Source: an uncultured Veillonella sp.
Lineage (GTDB): Bacteria > Bacillota > Negativicutes > Veillonellales > Veillonellaceae
NCBI GenBank assembly: GCA_900538355.1
Contig: UPXS01000007.1
Location: forward strand, 49,780 to 113,779
Length of the DNA stretch: 64,000 nt
Direction: 5' to 3'
In this document: piece after piece, positions 15,666-23,432 of the stretch
Position numbering within the stretch: position 1 is the stretch's first letter
How the letters are laid out: every line of letters starts with the position of its first letter
Translations under genes and position numbers: made by a program
Notes under the pieces: model-generated
Seen by the model: the letters and a program-made list of their open reading frames with translations, nothing else
What the model was told of the DNA's origin: nothing
Database searches by the model: none

Positions 15666-17257
15666 TGGAACTTAGACCGTATCAACAACAAGCTGTAGAT
15701 TCGATATGGCATGAATGGGAAACGGTTAATAAGACATTATTAGTTCTTCCAACCGGTACAGGTAAAACGATTTGTTTTGCCAAAGTTGCTGAGGAAGCGG
15801 TTCGCAGGGGTAAGCGTGTTCTTATCCTTGCGCATCGTGAAGAACTATTGCAGCAAGCCTCTGACAAAATTATGAGTGCGTCAGGGCTTACAACTGCAAT
15901 GGAAAAGGCTGAACATACATGCATAGGGCAATGGGACCGTATAATAGTCGGTTCTGTTCAAACATTGTGTAAAGATAAGCGATTATCAATGTTCAGTAAA
16001 ACGTACTTTGATGTCATTATCATTGACGAAGCACATCATGCTGTATCTAGTAGTTATCAAGCTATTTTAAATTATTTTGACCAAGCAAAAGTATTAGGCG
16101 TTACGGCTACACCAGATCGCTCGGACATGAAGAATTTAGGGCGTGTATTTGAAAGTTTAGCATTTGAGTACACGTTACCTAAAGCCATTCAAGAGGGTTT
16201 CTTATCTAAGATTAAGGTGCAAACATTGCCGCTTACATTGGATATCTCATCGGTTAAGATTTCAACTGGTGATTTTGCTGTAGGTGATATTGGTAGGGTG
16301 TTAGAACCTTATTTAGAGGAAATCGCCAATAAATTAATGGAATACAGAGATAGAAAAATCGTCGTATTCTTACCATTAATTGCTACCAGTCAACGATTCT
16401 GTGAAATTCTAAATGAGCGAGGATTTAAAGCGGCAGAAGTAAACGGTAAAAGCCAAGACCGTACTGAAATTACACAGGCATTTGCTGAAGGTAAATATAA
16501 CGTACTTTGTAACTCAATGCTGCTCACGGAAGGTTGGGATTGTCCAAGTGTTGATTGTGTCATTGTATTACGTCCTACTCGGTCTCGTGCCTTGTATTGT
16601 CAAATGATAGGACGTGGTACACGTCTTTCACCGGGCAAAGACCATCTATTAATTTTAGATTTTCTATGGCATGTAGAACGTCACGAATTATGTAGACCGG
16701 CTCATCTAATCGCTAAATCAGATGATGTGGCCAAACGCATGACGGAAATTCTTGAAGAAAAAGGAATGGACCTTGAAGAATGTGAAAAAGATGCAGAATC
16801 TGATGTATTGGCTCAACGTGAAGAGGCTCTTGCAAAAGAACTCGCTGCTATGCGTAAGAAAAAAGCACAACTTGTTGATCCATTGCAATTTGAATTTTCT
16901 ATTCAAGCGGAAGACCTTACTCATTACACACCAGCCTTTGGTTGGCAAATGAGCGCTATTACTGATAGTCAAAAGAAAACGCTTGAGCAATTTGGCATTA
17001 ATGGTGACAACATTGAAGACGCTGGCAAGGCATCTATGCTCATTGATAGATTGCAAAAACGTCGTGAAGAAGGCTTGTCTACTCCAAAGCAAATTAGATT
17101 CCTTGAAAACAAAGGTTTTAAAAATGTAGGAACATGGACCAATAACCAAGCCTCTAAGATGATTAGCCGTATTAGTGCTAGTGGCTGGCGCATTCCTAAA
17201 GGTGTAGTGCCTGCTACATACAAGCCACCTGTAGAAGAATTCGTTCCTCAATGGTAA
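15665..17257 (+). CDS. Superfamily 2 DEAD/DEAH helicase
   Basis: A 530-residue SF2 helicase with the ATP site LPTGTGKT (about 29-36), motif Ia HREELLQQA, motif II DEAH (121-124), motif III VTATPDR, and in the second RecA domain motif V (LLTEGWDCPSVDCVIVLRPT read in parts) and motif VI QMIGRGTR. The last 160 residues are lysine-rich and include two SAP/HeH-like helical repeats (KQIRFLENKGF). It resembles phage replication helicases that help origin opening or recombination. It lies between the DUF669 and primase genes. Confidence 0.88.
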   Translation: MELRPYQQQAVDSIWHEWETVNKTLLVLPTGTGKTICFAKVAEEAVRRGKRVLILAHREELLQQASDKIMSASGLTTAMEKAEHTCIGQWDRIIVGSVQTLCKDKRLSMFSKTYFDVIIIDEAHHAVSSSYQAILNYFDQAKVLGVTATPDRSDMKNLGRVFESLAFEYTLPKAIQEGFLSKIKVQTLPLTLDISSVKISTGDFAVGDIGRVLEPYLEEIANKLMEYRDRKIVVFLPLIATSQRFCEILNERGFKAAEVNGKSQDRTEITQAFAEGKYNVLCNSMLLTEGWDCPSVDCVIVLRPTRSRALYCQMIGRGTRLSPGKDHLLILDFLWHVERHELCRPAHLIAKSDDVAKRMTEILEEKGMDLEECEKDAESDVLAQREEALAKELAAMRKKKAQLVDPLQFEFSIQAEDLTHYTPAFGWQMSAITDSQKKTLEQFGINGDNIEDAGKASMLIDRLQKRREEGLSTPKQIRFLENKGFKNVGTWTNNQASKMISRISASGWRIPKGVVPATYKPPVEEFVPQW

Positions 17258-17272
17258 TGGTAAGGAGTAAAC

Positions 17273-19354
17273 ATGGAAAGCAAAATTGATTTACGAGAAC
17301 TACTCGAATATATAGACCCTGCTCAATGCTCCTATGAGGAATGGTTAAACGTAGGACTTGCTCTCCATCAAGAGGGCTATCCTATGTTTGTATGGGAGGA
17401 ATGGTCTGCAGATGATGGAGAACGATTCCATGAAGGCGAATGTGCTGCTAAATGGGAGTCATTTGGTAGGTACACCGGAAAGCTTGTTACCGGAGCCACG
17501 ATCACTCAAATGGCAAAAGAAAATGGATGGACATCAAAACGTAAACTTGAAAATAATGAGGCATTAAGTTTTGACTCCATGGTATTGGCCACAACTCCGG
17601 AACAATATCAAGTTGTTGATAAGAACTGGATTGAAGAATCAGATGTTACAATTCCTAAATCTTATCCTTTAGAGCAACGTAAGCGAGATATACTTACCTA
17701 TTTGACCACGTTATTTGAGCCAGAGGAGTATGTTGGATATGTCGTTAATACATTTGCCTTACCGGACGGTAAACAGTCCCCTGCGATGGGAAATTATAGT
17801 CGTACGGTACAACAAATCATAGATGGTATTAACGGTACGACACAATTAGAAAACGTGTTCGGCAGCTTTAATAAAGAAATGGGTGCATGGATTCGGTTTA
17901 ATCCAATTGATGGTAAAGGCGTTAAGAATGATAACGTAACTGCATTTCGATATATGCTCTTGGAATCTGACAATATGTCGCTAGGAAAACAAAAAGCCAT
18001 TCTTGAACAATTAGAATTACCAATTGCAGCCATGGTATTTAGTGGCGGTAAATCAATTCATGCCATCGTTAAAGTTGATGCTTACTCGTACGAGGAATAC
18101 AGAAAGCGTGTTGACTTTATATACTCTATTGCTCAAAAGAATGGTTTTAAACCGGATAAAAAGAATCGTAACCCTAGCCGATTATCTCGAATGCCGGGGG
18201 TTATGCGTGATGGCAAACCCCAATTCCTTATGGCAACCAACATCGGTAAGGAAAACTATAAAGAATGGGAAGAATGGATCGCATCTGTTAATGATGATTT
18301 ACCGGAACCAGAAGAACTTGATGCATTATGGGATAACATGCCAGACCTAGCACCGCCATTAATTGAAGGGATTCTCCGTGAAGGTCATAAAATGCTCATT
18401 GCCGGACCATCTAAAGCAGGTAAATCATTTGCGTTAATTCAATTATGCATTTCCATTGCCGAAGGTAAGCCATGGTTTGGATTTGACTGCACGCAAGGCA
18501 AAGTTCTATATGTCAATTTGGAACTTGATAGGGCATCCTGCTTGCATCGATTTAAGGATGTATACGAGGCCCTTGGACAGTTACCAACAAACATTGGGAA
18601 CATATCCATATGGAATTTACGTGGTAAGTCCTTACCAATGGACCAATTGGCTCCTAAACTTATCCGCAGGGCTCAAAAACGTAACTACAAGGCTATTATT
18701 ATTGACCCTATCTATAAGGTCATAACTGGTGATGAAAATAGTGCTGATCAAATGGCGAATTTCTGTAATCAGTTTGACAAGGTTTGTACTGAACTTAAAT
18801 GTGCCGTCATTTATTGTCATCACCATTCAAAAGGTAGCCAAACCGGTAAACGGTCTATGGACCGTGCGTCAGGTTCTGGTGTATTCGCTCGTGATCCAGA
18901 TGCATTACTTGATTTACTAGAGCTTGAACTAGAGAACATGAACGAGGATAAACTCCAAGATGCGCCTATTGATACTAGCCAATGTACTGCATGGCGAATG
19001 GAAGGAACACTCCGAGAATATCCGAAGTTTAAACCGGTGGACTTATGGTTTGAGTATCCGATTCACAAGGTGGATACCAATGGGTTTCTTGCTATGGCTC
19101 AATTTGATAGTCCGCAACAAAAAGGCGCTAATGTTATAAACAAACGCAAAAAAGCTGCTAAGGAAAAGAAAAAAGAGCAATTGGTAGATGCTTTTAATAT
19201 TGCTGCTGCTGAAAATGGGTTTAACGGTAGAGCGGATATTAAACGGGTAGCCGAAATTATGGAAGTTAGCGAAATGACTATTCGTCGATATTTAAGAGAA
19301 ACACCAATCTTAAATGTTGATAAAGGAGAGTTATTTAAACCAGAAGATTGTTAA
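17273..19354 (+). CDS. Phage primase-helicase (PriCT_2, AEP-like domain, RepA/AAA_25 ATPase)
   Basis: The 693-residue multidomain replication protein starts with a PriCT_2-like domain (about 12-85; YEEWLNVGLALHQEG). A primase-polymerase-like region follows (about 195-340) with LLESDNM, the SGGKSIHAIV motif and NPSRLSRMPG, as in archaeo-eukaryotic-type primases. A RecA-fold ATPase comes next, with Walker A GPSKAGKS near residue 378 and the strand ALIIDPIYK-like AIIIDPIYK as Walker B. It ends in a helix-turn-helix (MEVSEMTIRRYL). It would prime and unwind phage DNA. The catalytic call for the middle domain is by motif only. Confidence 0.8.
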   Translation: MESKIDLRELLEYIDPAQCSYEEWLNVGLALHQEGYPMFVWEEWSADDGERFHEGECAAKWESFGRYTGKLVTGATITQMAKENGWTSKRKLENNEALSFDSMVLATTPEQYQVVDKNWIEESDVTIPKSYPLEQRKRDILTYLTTLFEPEEYVGYVVNTFALPDGKQSPAMGNYSRTVQQIIDGINGTTQLENVFGSFNKEMGAWIRFNPIDGKGVKNDNVTAFRYMLLESDNMSLGKQKAILEQLELPIAAMVFSGGKSIHAIVKVDAYSYEEYRKRVDFIYSIAQKNGFKPDKKNRNPSRLSRMPGVMRDGKPQFLMATNIGKENYKEWEEWIASVNDDLPEPEELDALWDNMPDLAPPLIEGILREGHKMLIAGPSKAGKSFALIQLCISIAEGKPWFGFDCTQGKVLYVNLELDRASCLHRFKDVYEALGQLPTNIGNISIWNLRGKSLPMDQLAPKLIRRAQKRNYKAIIIDPIYKVITGDENSADQMANFCNQFDKVCTELKCAVIYCHHHSKGSQTGKRSMDRASGSGVFARDPDALLDLLELELENMNEDKLQDAPIDTSQCTAWRMEGTLREYPKFKPVDLWFEYPIHKVDTNGFLAMAQFDSPQQKGANVINKRKKAAKEKKKEQLVDAFNIAAAENGFNGRADIKRVAEIMEVSEMTIRRYLRETPILNVDKGELFKPEDC

Positions 19355-19379
19355 TCTATAAAAATAATTTTAGGTTAAC

Positions 19380-19429
19380 AATAATAACAACAAACGCTCT
19401 TATATATATAAGTGTATGTTGTTATTATT
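19380..19429. repeat. Long AT-rich inverted repeat upstream of rusA
   Basis: AATAATAACAACA (19380-19392) and TGTTGTTATTATT (19417-19429) are perfect 13-base arms. Between them CTTATATATATAAG (19399-19412) is itself a perfect 14-base palindrome, so the whole 50 bases fold into one hairpin or cruciform. TTTTGTG follows. It could be a terminator after the primase gene, an RNA element or a melting site of an origin. I cannot decide from sequence. Confidence 0.6.
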
Positions 19430-19438
19430 TTGTGTCCC

Positions 19439-19530
19439 AATGTAAGGTGGATTCAAGCTAAGGGGGTAAGAAAAAGGATTTCTAAAATCATCCTTTTTTT
19501 ACCTCTTCCCCTTAGGTTGAACCCTACATT
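19439..19530. repeat. 92-base imperfect inverted repeat between primase gene and rusA
   Basis: The left arm (19439-19479) and right arm (19490-19530), each 41 bases, pair along most of their length. Shared blocks include AATGTA, CTAAGGGG and AAAAAGGAT against their complements, leaving a 10-base loop. The innermost part, AAAAAGGAT/ATCCTTTTT plus a T-run, looks like a terminator. No ribosome site or sensible reading frame uses this stretch. It stands 9 bases after the first inverted repeat. Confidence 0.6.
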
Positions 19531-19597
19531 ACAAAAGGGCTTTGAAAAATTGTATTGGTTATTATCAATTAAATTCTCAATAAAGGAGGATTGGTTA

Positions 19598-19999
19598 TTG
19601 ATTATTGAATTTTTCATTCCTCTTAAACAGGTTCCTACTGTTACACATCAAACTAAACAGGTGAATACACAACATGGTAAGCCTATCTTTTATGAATCCG
19701 ATAAACTGAAGCAAGCTAAACAAATATTCTTAGCTGGTTTAGCTGATCATGTTCCTAGTGAACCTTTAGAGGGACCGATTCGATTGGTTACCAAGTGGTG
19801 TTTCGGTAAAGCGAATTGTAAAACACCACATTGGAAAACCACTCGGCCAGATACAGATAATCTTATTAAATTGTTTAAGGACTGTATGACCAAGTTGAAT
19901 TACTGGAACGATGATGCTCAAGTCTGTAGTGAAATTACAGAAAAGTATTGGAATCCAGTCACAGGGATTTGGGTACATATTGAAACGTTGAAAGGTTGA
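19598..19999 (+). CDS. rusA: RusA-family Holliday junction resolvase
   Basis: RusA enzymes cut Holliday junctions late in phage replication. The 133-residue form starting at TTG 19598 (MIIEFFIPLKQVPTVTHQ) has the family length and follows a perfect AAAGGAGG site at 19582-19589 with 8-base spacing. The open frame continues back to 19412 but only through the hairpins, so that extension is rejected. The signature RPDTDNLIKLFKDCM contains the catalytic aspartates, followed by NYWNDDAQV. It closes the replication and recombination block. Confidence 0.88.
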   Translation: MIIEFFIPLKQVPTVTHQTKQVNTQHGKPIFYESDKLKQAKQIFLAGLADHVPSEPLEGPIRLVTKWCFGKANCKTPHWKTTRPDTDNLIKLFKDCMTKLNYWNDDAQVCSEITEKYWNPVTGIWVHIETLKG

Positions 20000-20003
20000 T
20001 GCT

Positions 20004-20336
20004 ATGAAGAAAAAATTAGTTTATATTGCACATCCGTATGGGGGCAAGGAAAGCAATCGCAAAAAGATTGATGTGATCATGGGGGATTTAGTTTTAAATG
20101 ATACCAGTCATGACTATATTTCTCCAATTCATAACTTCGGTTATGTATATCTAACTGGCGACGATTACCAAAGGGGCTTAGATATCTGTTTAAGGCTACT
20201 TGGACATTGTGACATTTTAGTGTTGTGTCCAGAATGGCAATCTAGTCGTGGCTGTAAAGGTGAATTTGAATATGCCAAGAAACATAGTATTTCCACTTTT
20301 ATGTTGAATGAGTGGAAAGCGTTAAATCGGATTTGA
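20004..20336 (+). CDS. DUF4406 protein, nucleoside deoxyribosyltransferase-like
   Basis: A 110-residue protein starting KLVYIAHPYGGKESNR, the typical strand-loop of DUF4406/nucleoside 2-deoxyribosyltransferase-like folds. Later come SPIHNFGYVY, a helix with GLDICLRLLGHCDILVLCPEW, and SRGCKGEFEYAKKHSI, where the conserved Glu lies. Relatives use nucleosides or nucleotide-like substrates. In phages the substrate is not known to me. It overlaps the frame of the next gene only through a rejected upstream start. Confidence 0.75.
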   Translation: MKKKLVYIAHPYGGKESNRKKIDVIMGDLVLNDTSHDYISPIHNFGYVYLTGDDYQRGLDICLRLLGHCDILVLCPEWQSSRGCKGEFEYAKKHSISTFMLNEWKALNRI

Positions 20337-20353
20337 TAAAGGAGATTAAAAAT

Positions 20354-20641
20354 ATGTACGAATTACAAACAAAAGCAATTGAAGCAGCTCGTAAAGTGTT
20401 GATTGAAAATTTAGGGTATCAAACTGTTAATCCAGAAGATATGTTCATTGTTTGGTTTTGTAAAACCTTACAGAATTGGAAAGCCATTGTTAGTGGACGT
20501 ACTATCGAAGAATTTATCGAAGTTACACACAATGGTGATCGCAATGAAACATATGTTGATGTGTATTGCAAAACTAAAAATGTGTGCATTAAAGATGAAA
20601 GTGAATTAAAAAAAGCTTATTTTAAAGGTAATAAAAAATGA
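20354..20641 (+). CDS. DUF6275-like phage protein
   Basis: A 95-residue protein starting MYELQTKAIEAARKVLIENLG with the stretch PEDMFIVWFCKTLQNWKAIV and EVTHNGDRNETYVDVY, which matches the DUF6275 family of small phage proteins. Function unknown. The ATG at 20354 is chosen over an in-frame ATG at 20312 because AAAGGAG (20338-20344) precedes it and the longer form would run into the previous gene. The stop overlaps the next start (ATGA). Confidence 0.7.
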   Translation: MYELQTKAIEAARKVLIENLGYQTVNPEDMFIVWFCKTLQNWKAIVSGRTIEEFIEVTHNGDRNETYVDVYCKTKNVCIKDESELKKAYFKGNKK

Positions 20642-20841
20642 AACAAATTTTATATATAATTTATTGCGTGTTAATTGTATTCTCTTTTATTACAGCTTTC
20701 TCATTTGCACTTGCAACTGTACTTTGGTTAGTTGGCATCTTAGGCATAAGTGCATGGGCAGTAGCTAAAACATTTTTGGTTCTTGCAATAAATGTGGTGT
20801 CAATTATATTAACAGAAAATAGGATAAACCAATATGAATAA
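20638..20841 (+). CDS. Small two-helix membrane protein
   Basis: A 67-residue protein with two hydrophobic helices (about 4-31 and 36-59) and almost no soluble part, so it should sit in the inner membrane. It overlaps both neighbours (ATGA at the start, 8 bases at the end), which supports translation. No family recognised; the location is among accessory genes far from the lysis block, so a holin role is unlikely. Confidence 0.6.
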   Translation: MKQILYIIYCVLIVFSFITAFSFALATVLWLVGILGISAWAVAKTFLVLAINVVSIILTENRINQYE

Positions 20842-21184
20842 GTTTGGACAGAATTTTAACAATTATTCATTTGATGAATGTCAAACCGTTGTTAAAAAAA
20901 TAATCGAAAAGGATTTTGAAGAACAACGACGTAAAGCAATTGCAAAATTATTTAAAATGTCTTTAGGTAGTAAAGATGTCATTCCTGAAATTTGTATCCA
21001 TAAAGGCAATATAAGATTTTCCTATAAAACAAAAGTGGCAATCATTGAATATCAGGAACCAATATGTTTGACTGTTGAACGTGTATTATCTGATTCAATG
21101 TCATTGGCTAGATTTGTTAGCGATGTAACAAAAGAAATTGGCCGTTTATATGAAAAAGCAATATATGACATAAGGAAGAGGTAG
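20834..21184 (+). CDS. Hypothetical phage protein
   Basis: A 116-residue soluble protein starting MNKFGQNFNNYSFDEC. The pattern is an N-terminal charged helix (VVKKIIEKDFEEQRRKAIAK), strands (NIRFSYKTKVAIIEY) and a C-terminal helix (EIGRLYEKAIYDIRKR). No known domain identified. It is coupled to the small membrane gene before it. Confidence 0.55.
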   Translation: MNKFGQNFNNYSFDECQTVVKKIIEKDFEEQRRKAIAKLFKMSLGSKDVIPEICIHKGNIRFSYKTKVAIIEYQEPICLTVERVLSDSMSLARFVSDVTKEIGRLYEKAIYDIRKR

Positions 21185-21188
21185 ATAA

Positions 21189-21329
21189 ATGTATAGGATT
21201 ATACGTCAAAGCGAAAGAGTAAGACTACAACAAAAAATCGATGTATGTGGTGCCATTATTGGATTAATGGCTATGGGTATTTTACTATTGCTTGGTTTAT
21301 TAGTGATGTTGGTATATTTGATTAAGTAA
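21189..21329 (+). CDS. 46-residue single-pass membrane protein
   Basis: A short gene starting MYRIIRQSERVRLQQK with a basic N-terminal part and one hydrophobic helix (about 19-44, GAIIGLMAMGILLLLGLLV) ending LIK. An AAGAGG site lies just upstream, and the gene follows the previous stop by 4 bases. The topology suggests N-terminus in the cytoplasm. Function unknown. Confidence 0.5.
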   Translation: MYRIIRQSERVRLQQKIDVCGAIIGLMAMGILLLLGLLVMLVYLIK

Positions 21330-21374
21330 TGTATGGGCGGTGAAATATCCGTCCTATCATAAGAGGTGAGTAAA

Positions 21375-21683
21375 ATGAACGAAGAAAATAAAAATGAATT
21401 AAGTATTAGTGAACCAGAATGGCATGGTAGATTTAGATGCGAATACAAAGACTTGAAATATCGTTATAACAAACTCCACAGAATGATTGTTAAATATGAT
21501 GCTGGAACTTTAGATTTTGAACCAACTTGTCCTATTGAACTATTGCGTAGACAAAAAGCTGCTATGGGTGAATATCTAAACATACTTGAAATTAGAGCGG
21601 AAATTGAAAATGTGCGTGGTTTAGATAATGATGATAAACCTAAATTAAAAAGCTATATAGTGGAAACTGGAGCATGTGGGTAA
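21375..21683 (+). CDS. Small phage accessory protein (gp49/66-like pattern, tentative)
   Basis: A 102-residue helical protein. The C-terminal half, PIELLRRQKAAMGEYLNILEIRAEIENV read in parts, resembles the helical segment seen in the phage gp49/66-type accessory family (a Q-x-AM-x-YL pattern), but the resemblance is weak and from memory. The ATG at 21375 is preferred to the GTG at 21366 because the latter overlaps the GAGGTG ribosome site. Function unknown. Confidence 0.5.
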   Translation: MNEENKNELSISEPEWHGRFRCEYKDLKYRYNKLHRMIVKYDAGTLDFEPTCPIELLRRQKAAMGEYLNILEIRAEIENVRGLDNDDKPKLKSYIVETGACG

Positions 21684-21710
21684 CTAAGAGGAAGAAAGGG
21701 TGAATAGGAA

Positions 21711-21974
21711 ATGGTTAGGAGATATGCAAAAAGGGTTAATGAAATTCAAGCTGTGCAATATAACGGTACTAATACTATGGAAATAGTTGATTTTATTGGT
21801 GATGTAATTGGTATTGATTGGTATGAAAACACATCATTAGAAATCACAACAGATGATGAAAAAATCGAATGTTTTAAAGGTGATTATATTGTTAAAGATC
21901 ATAAAGGTAAAATTAAAGTTCATGAGGTAAATGAATTCGAAACGACTTATAGAGAGGTAGAAAATTATGATTAG
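21711..21974 (+). CDS. Small phage protein with GDYIVKDHKGKI motif
   Basis: An 87-residue protein of a very common but unnamed phage type. It starts with an RYAKRVNEIQAVQYNG strand and ends with the FKGDYIVKDHKGKIKVHEVNEFETTY segment, read in parts, that recurs at the end of such proteins. The fold is probably a small beta domain. Function unknown. It overlaps the next gene by 8 bases. Confidence 0.6.
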   Translation: MVRRYAKRVNEIQAVQYNGTNTMEIVDFIGDVIGIDWYENTSLEITTDDEKIECFKGDYIVKDHKGKIKVHEVNEFETTYREVENYD

Positions 21975-22419
21975 TGATGAACAAGGGAAGAAATGGCTAT
22001 TGCAAAAGCTATATGATGATGGGTGGCTATATTATTATAAAGCAGGTAATGGATGTATGTACTTATCCAAAAAAAAGCCTGCTTTTCGTATAGGGAGTAA
22101 TGAAATAGACCCAAACAGTGGTGGAACAACAAAGTGTACTGATGCTTTTGTAGGGTTAATTCCTGAAATGCAACTTAATGAAGTGCTGGATATCACAAAA
22201 TGTTTAAATATTGTTAATTGGTCGGAAGTAACAATTGATACGCCTATAATCGTTACTACATCATATGGTGATGTTGTAAATATGCACTTTTCTAAGTTTG
22301 AAAATGGCTTCATATATTATTACAGCGGTGGACGTACAAGTTGGACGCAAATAAAAACAATTGGAATGTATAGAACCACGCCTGAATATGTAAAACTAGC
22401 AGGTGATACTGATGAATGA
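21967..22419 (+). CDS. Hypothetical phage protein, 150 residues
   Basis: A soluble protein starting MISDEQGKKWLLQKLYDDGW. The second half has the segment TPIIVTTSYGDVVNMHFSKF followed by IYYYSGGRTSWTQ, which reads like a small SH3-like beta barrel. An N-terminal aromatic-rich region precedes it. No family named. It overlaps both neighbours and belongs to the accessory gene run. Confidence 0.55.
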   Translation: MISDEQGKKWLLQKLYDDGWLYYYKAGNGCMYLSKKKPAFRIGSNEIDPNSGGTTKCTDAFVGLIPEMQLNEVLDITKCLNIVNWSEVTIDTPIIVTTSYGDVVNMHFSKFENGFIYYYSGGRTSWTQIKTIGMYRTTPEYVKLAGDTDE

Positions 22420-22636
22420 AATGATTATTATAAACATTCTACTAGCGATTTACCTTGTGGTTATTTTTAAAATGTCCTATTACTCTTATCGTGAAGCTGC
22501 TGCATTAAAGCGCTTTATGGTTTCTGATACATATAGAATGCAACTACAAAAAATTGTTAGATCTCAAATACGGGATATGGTAATATGTAGCATTCTGTTT
22601 GTTTTAAATATTGTCTGCGTGGTGGTCCTATGGTAG
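22412..22636 (+). CDS. Small membrane protein with two helices
   Basis: A 74-residue protein starting MNEMIIINILLAIYLVVIF. Hydrophobic helices at about 4-22 and 53-74 flank a charged amphipathic middle (EAAALKRFMVSDTYRMQLQK). The ATG at 22412 lies 6 bases after AGGTG; the in-frame GTG at 22403 is part of that site and rejected. Overlaps both neighbours. Function unknown. Confidence 0.55.
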   Translation: MNEMIIINILLAIYLVVIFKMSYYSYREAAALKRFMVSDTYRMQLQKIVRSQIRDMVICSILFVLNIVCVVVLW

Positions 22637-23082
22637 AACTTAGCAAAAAGGAATATCGTGAACTGGCATATGAGTATCTACACGAAGCGAGTAAGGCAGC
22701 ATTGAGGATTAAATCATTAAAGCGTAATATCCAACGTATTAAAAACGATATCACGTCATTGCGTGCCGTAAATTATGGTAAAGAACGAGTAGACGGCGGC
22801 GAACCATCTGGTATTGAAGATGATATTAACCGGTTACTTGAGATGGAAATGAGGTACAAACGTCAGATTCATGAACTACTTACTAAACGTGATGATGCTT
22901 GCCATATGATAGATTCGTTAACGAATACATTTGGATCCATTATTCTCATGCAACAATATATTAATGGTATGTCGGCTAAAGAGGCTTACGCATTTGTGGG
23001 ATATGGTGAATCTCAGGGAAAAGAATATAAGAAATTGGCTCTTCTTGAATTAGGTTATAAACTCCGCCTTAAATCGGCTTAA
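22630..23082 (+). CDS. ArpU/RinA-like late gene transcription regulator
   Basis: The 150-residue helical protein has the layout of the ArpU/RinA (DUF1492-type) phage regulators: an N-terminal coiled region (KSLKRNIQRIKNDITSLRA), a middle helix (INRLLEMEMRYKRQIHELL), and a C-terminal sigma-70 region 4-like HTH (MQQYINGMSAKEAYAFVGYG). Such proteins activate the late, terminase-first operon. The position, last gene before the terminase module, agrees. A 10-base tandem repeat (TTAAATCGGC-type) spans its stop codon. Confidence 0.7.
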   Translation: MVELSKKEYRELAYEYLHEASKAALRIKSLKRNIQRIKNDITSLRAVNYGKERVDGGEPSGIEDDINRLLEMEMRYKRQIHELLTKRDDACHMIDSLTNTFGSIILMQQYINGMSAKEAYAFVGYGESQGKEYKKLALLELGYKLRLKSA

Positions 23083-23179
23083 ATCGGCTAATTCCGACCT
23101 TTTAAGCCCCCTATATCTATGATATATTGTATGTGGAAGAACATGAGTTCATCTCCTAAGCATTTAGAGTACCAAACGC

Positions 23180-23213
23180 AAAAAGGCGCATCGTAATTGA
23201 TGTGCCTTTTTTG
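23180..23213 (+). terminator. Rho-independent terminator before the late operon
   Basis: Arms 23181-23192 (AAAAGGCGCATC) and 23199-23210 (GATGTGCCTTTT) pair with a single G-U wobble around a 6-base loop, and T residues follow. The 98 bases before it hold no gene and are the likely place for the late promoter and a packaging site, neither of which I can define. Confidence 0.75.
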
Positions 23214-23228
23214 CTACCAAAAATAATT

Positions 23229-23420
23229 ATGACACAAATACACTGCATCAAGCACAAATGCTTGAATAATAAAAATGGAATATGTACGGCCAATGAAATA
23301 TTTTATGATGGCCTATGTCAATCCTATATTACGCATTCAAGTGCTAGTAAAAATTCATGTGGATTATGTGTAAGAAAAAATGGGAAGATGATTCGCAAGG
23401 GCGGTAATACATTAAAGTGA
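23229..23420 (+). CDS. Small cysteine-rich phage protein upstream of terminase
   Basis: A 63-residue protein with cysteines spaced as in small zinc-binding proteins: C6, C11, C19 and C30, in the frame CIKHKCLNNKNGICTANEI, then C44 and C47 (CGLC). Similar short proteins often stand just before phage terminase genes. The pattern is DUF1540-like. The ATG at 23229 is preferred since the earlier in-frame start lies inside the terminator. Ribosome site weak. Confidence 0.6.
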   Translation: MTQIHCIKHKCLNNKNGICTANEIFYDGLCQSYITHSSASKNSCGLCVRKNGKMIRKGGNTLK

Positions 23421-23432
23421 GGTGATGATCCA

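Noticed and set aside
19412..19597. N-terminal extension of the RusA frame
   Set aside because: It runs through both inverted repeats, has no ribosome site, and TTG 19598 behind AAAGGAGG gives the normal family length.
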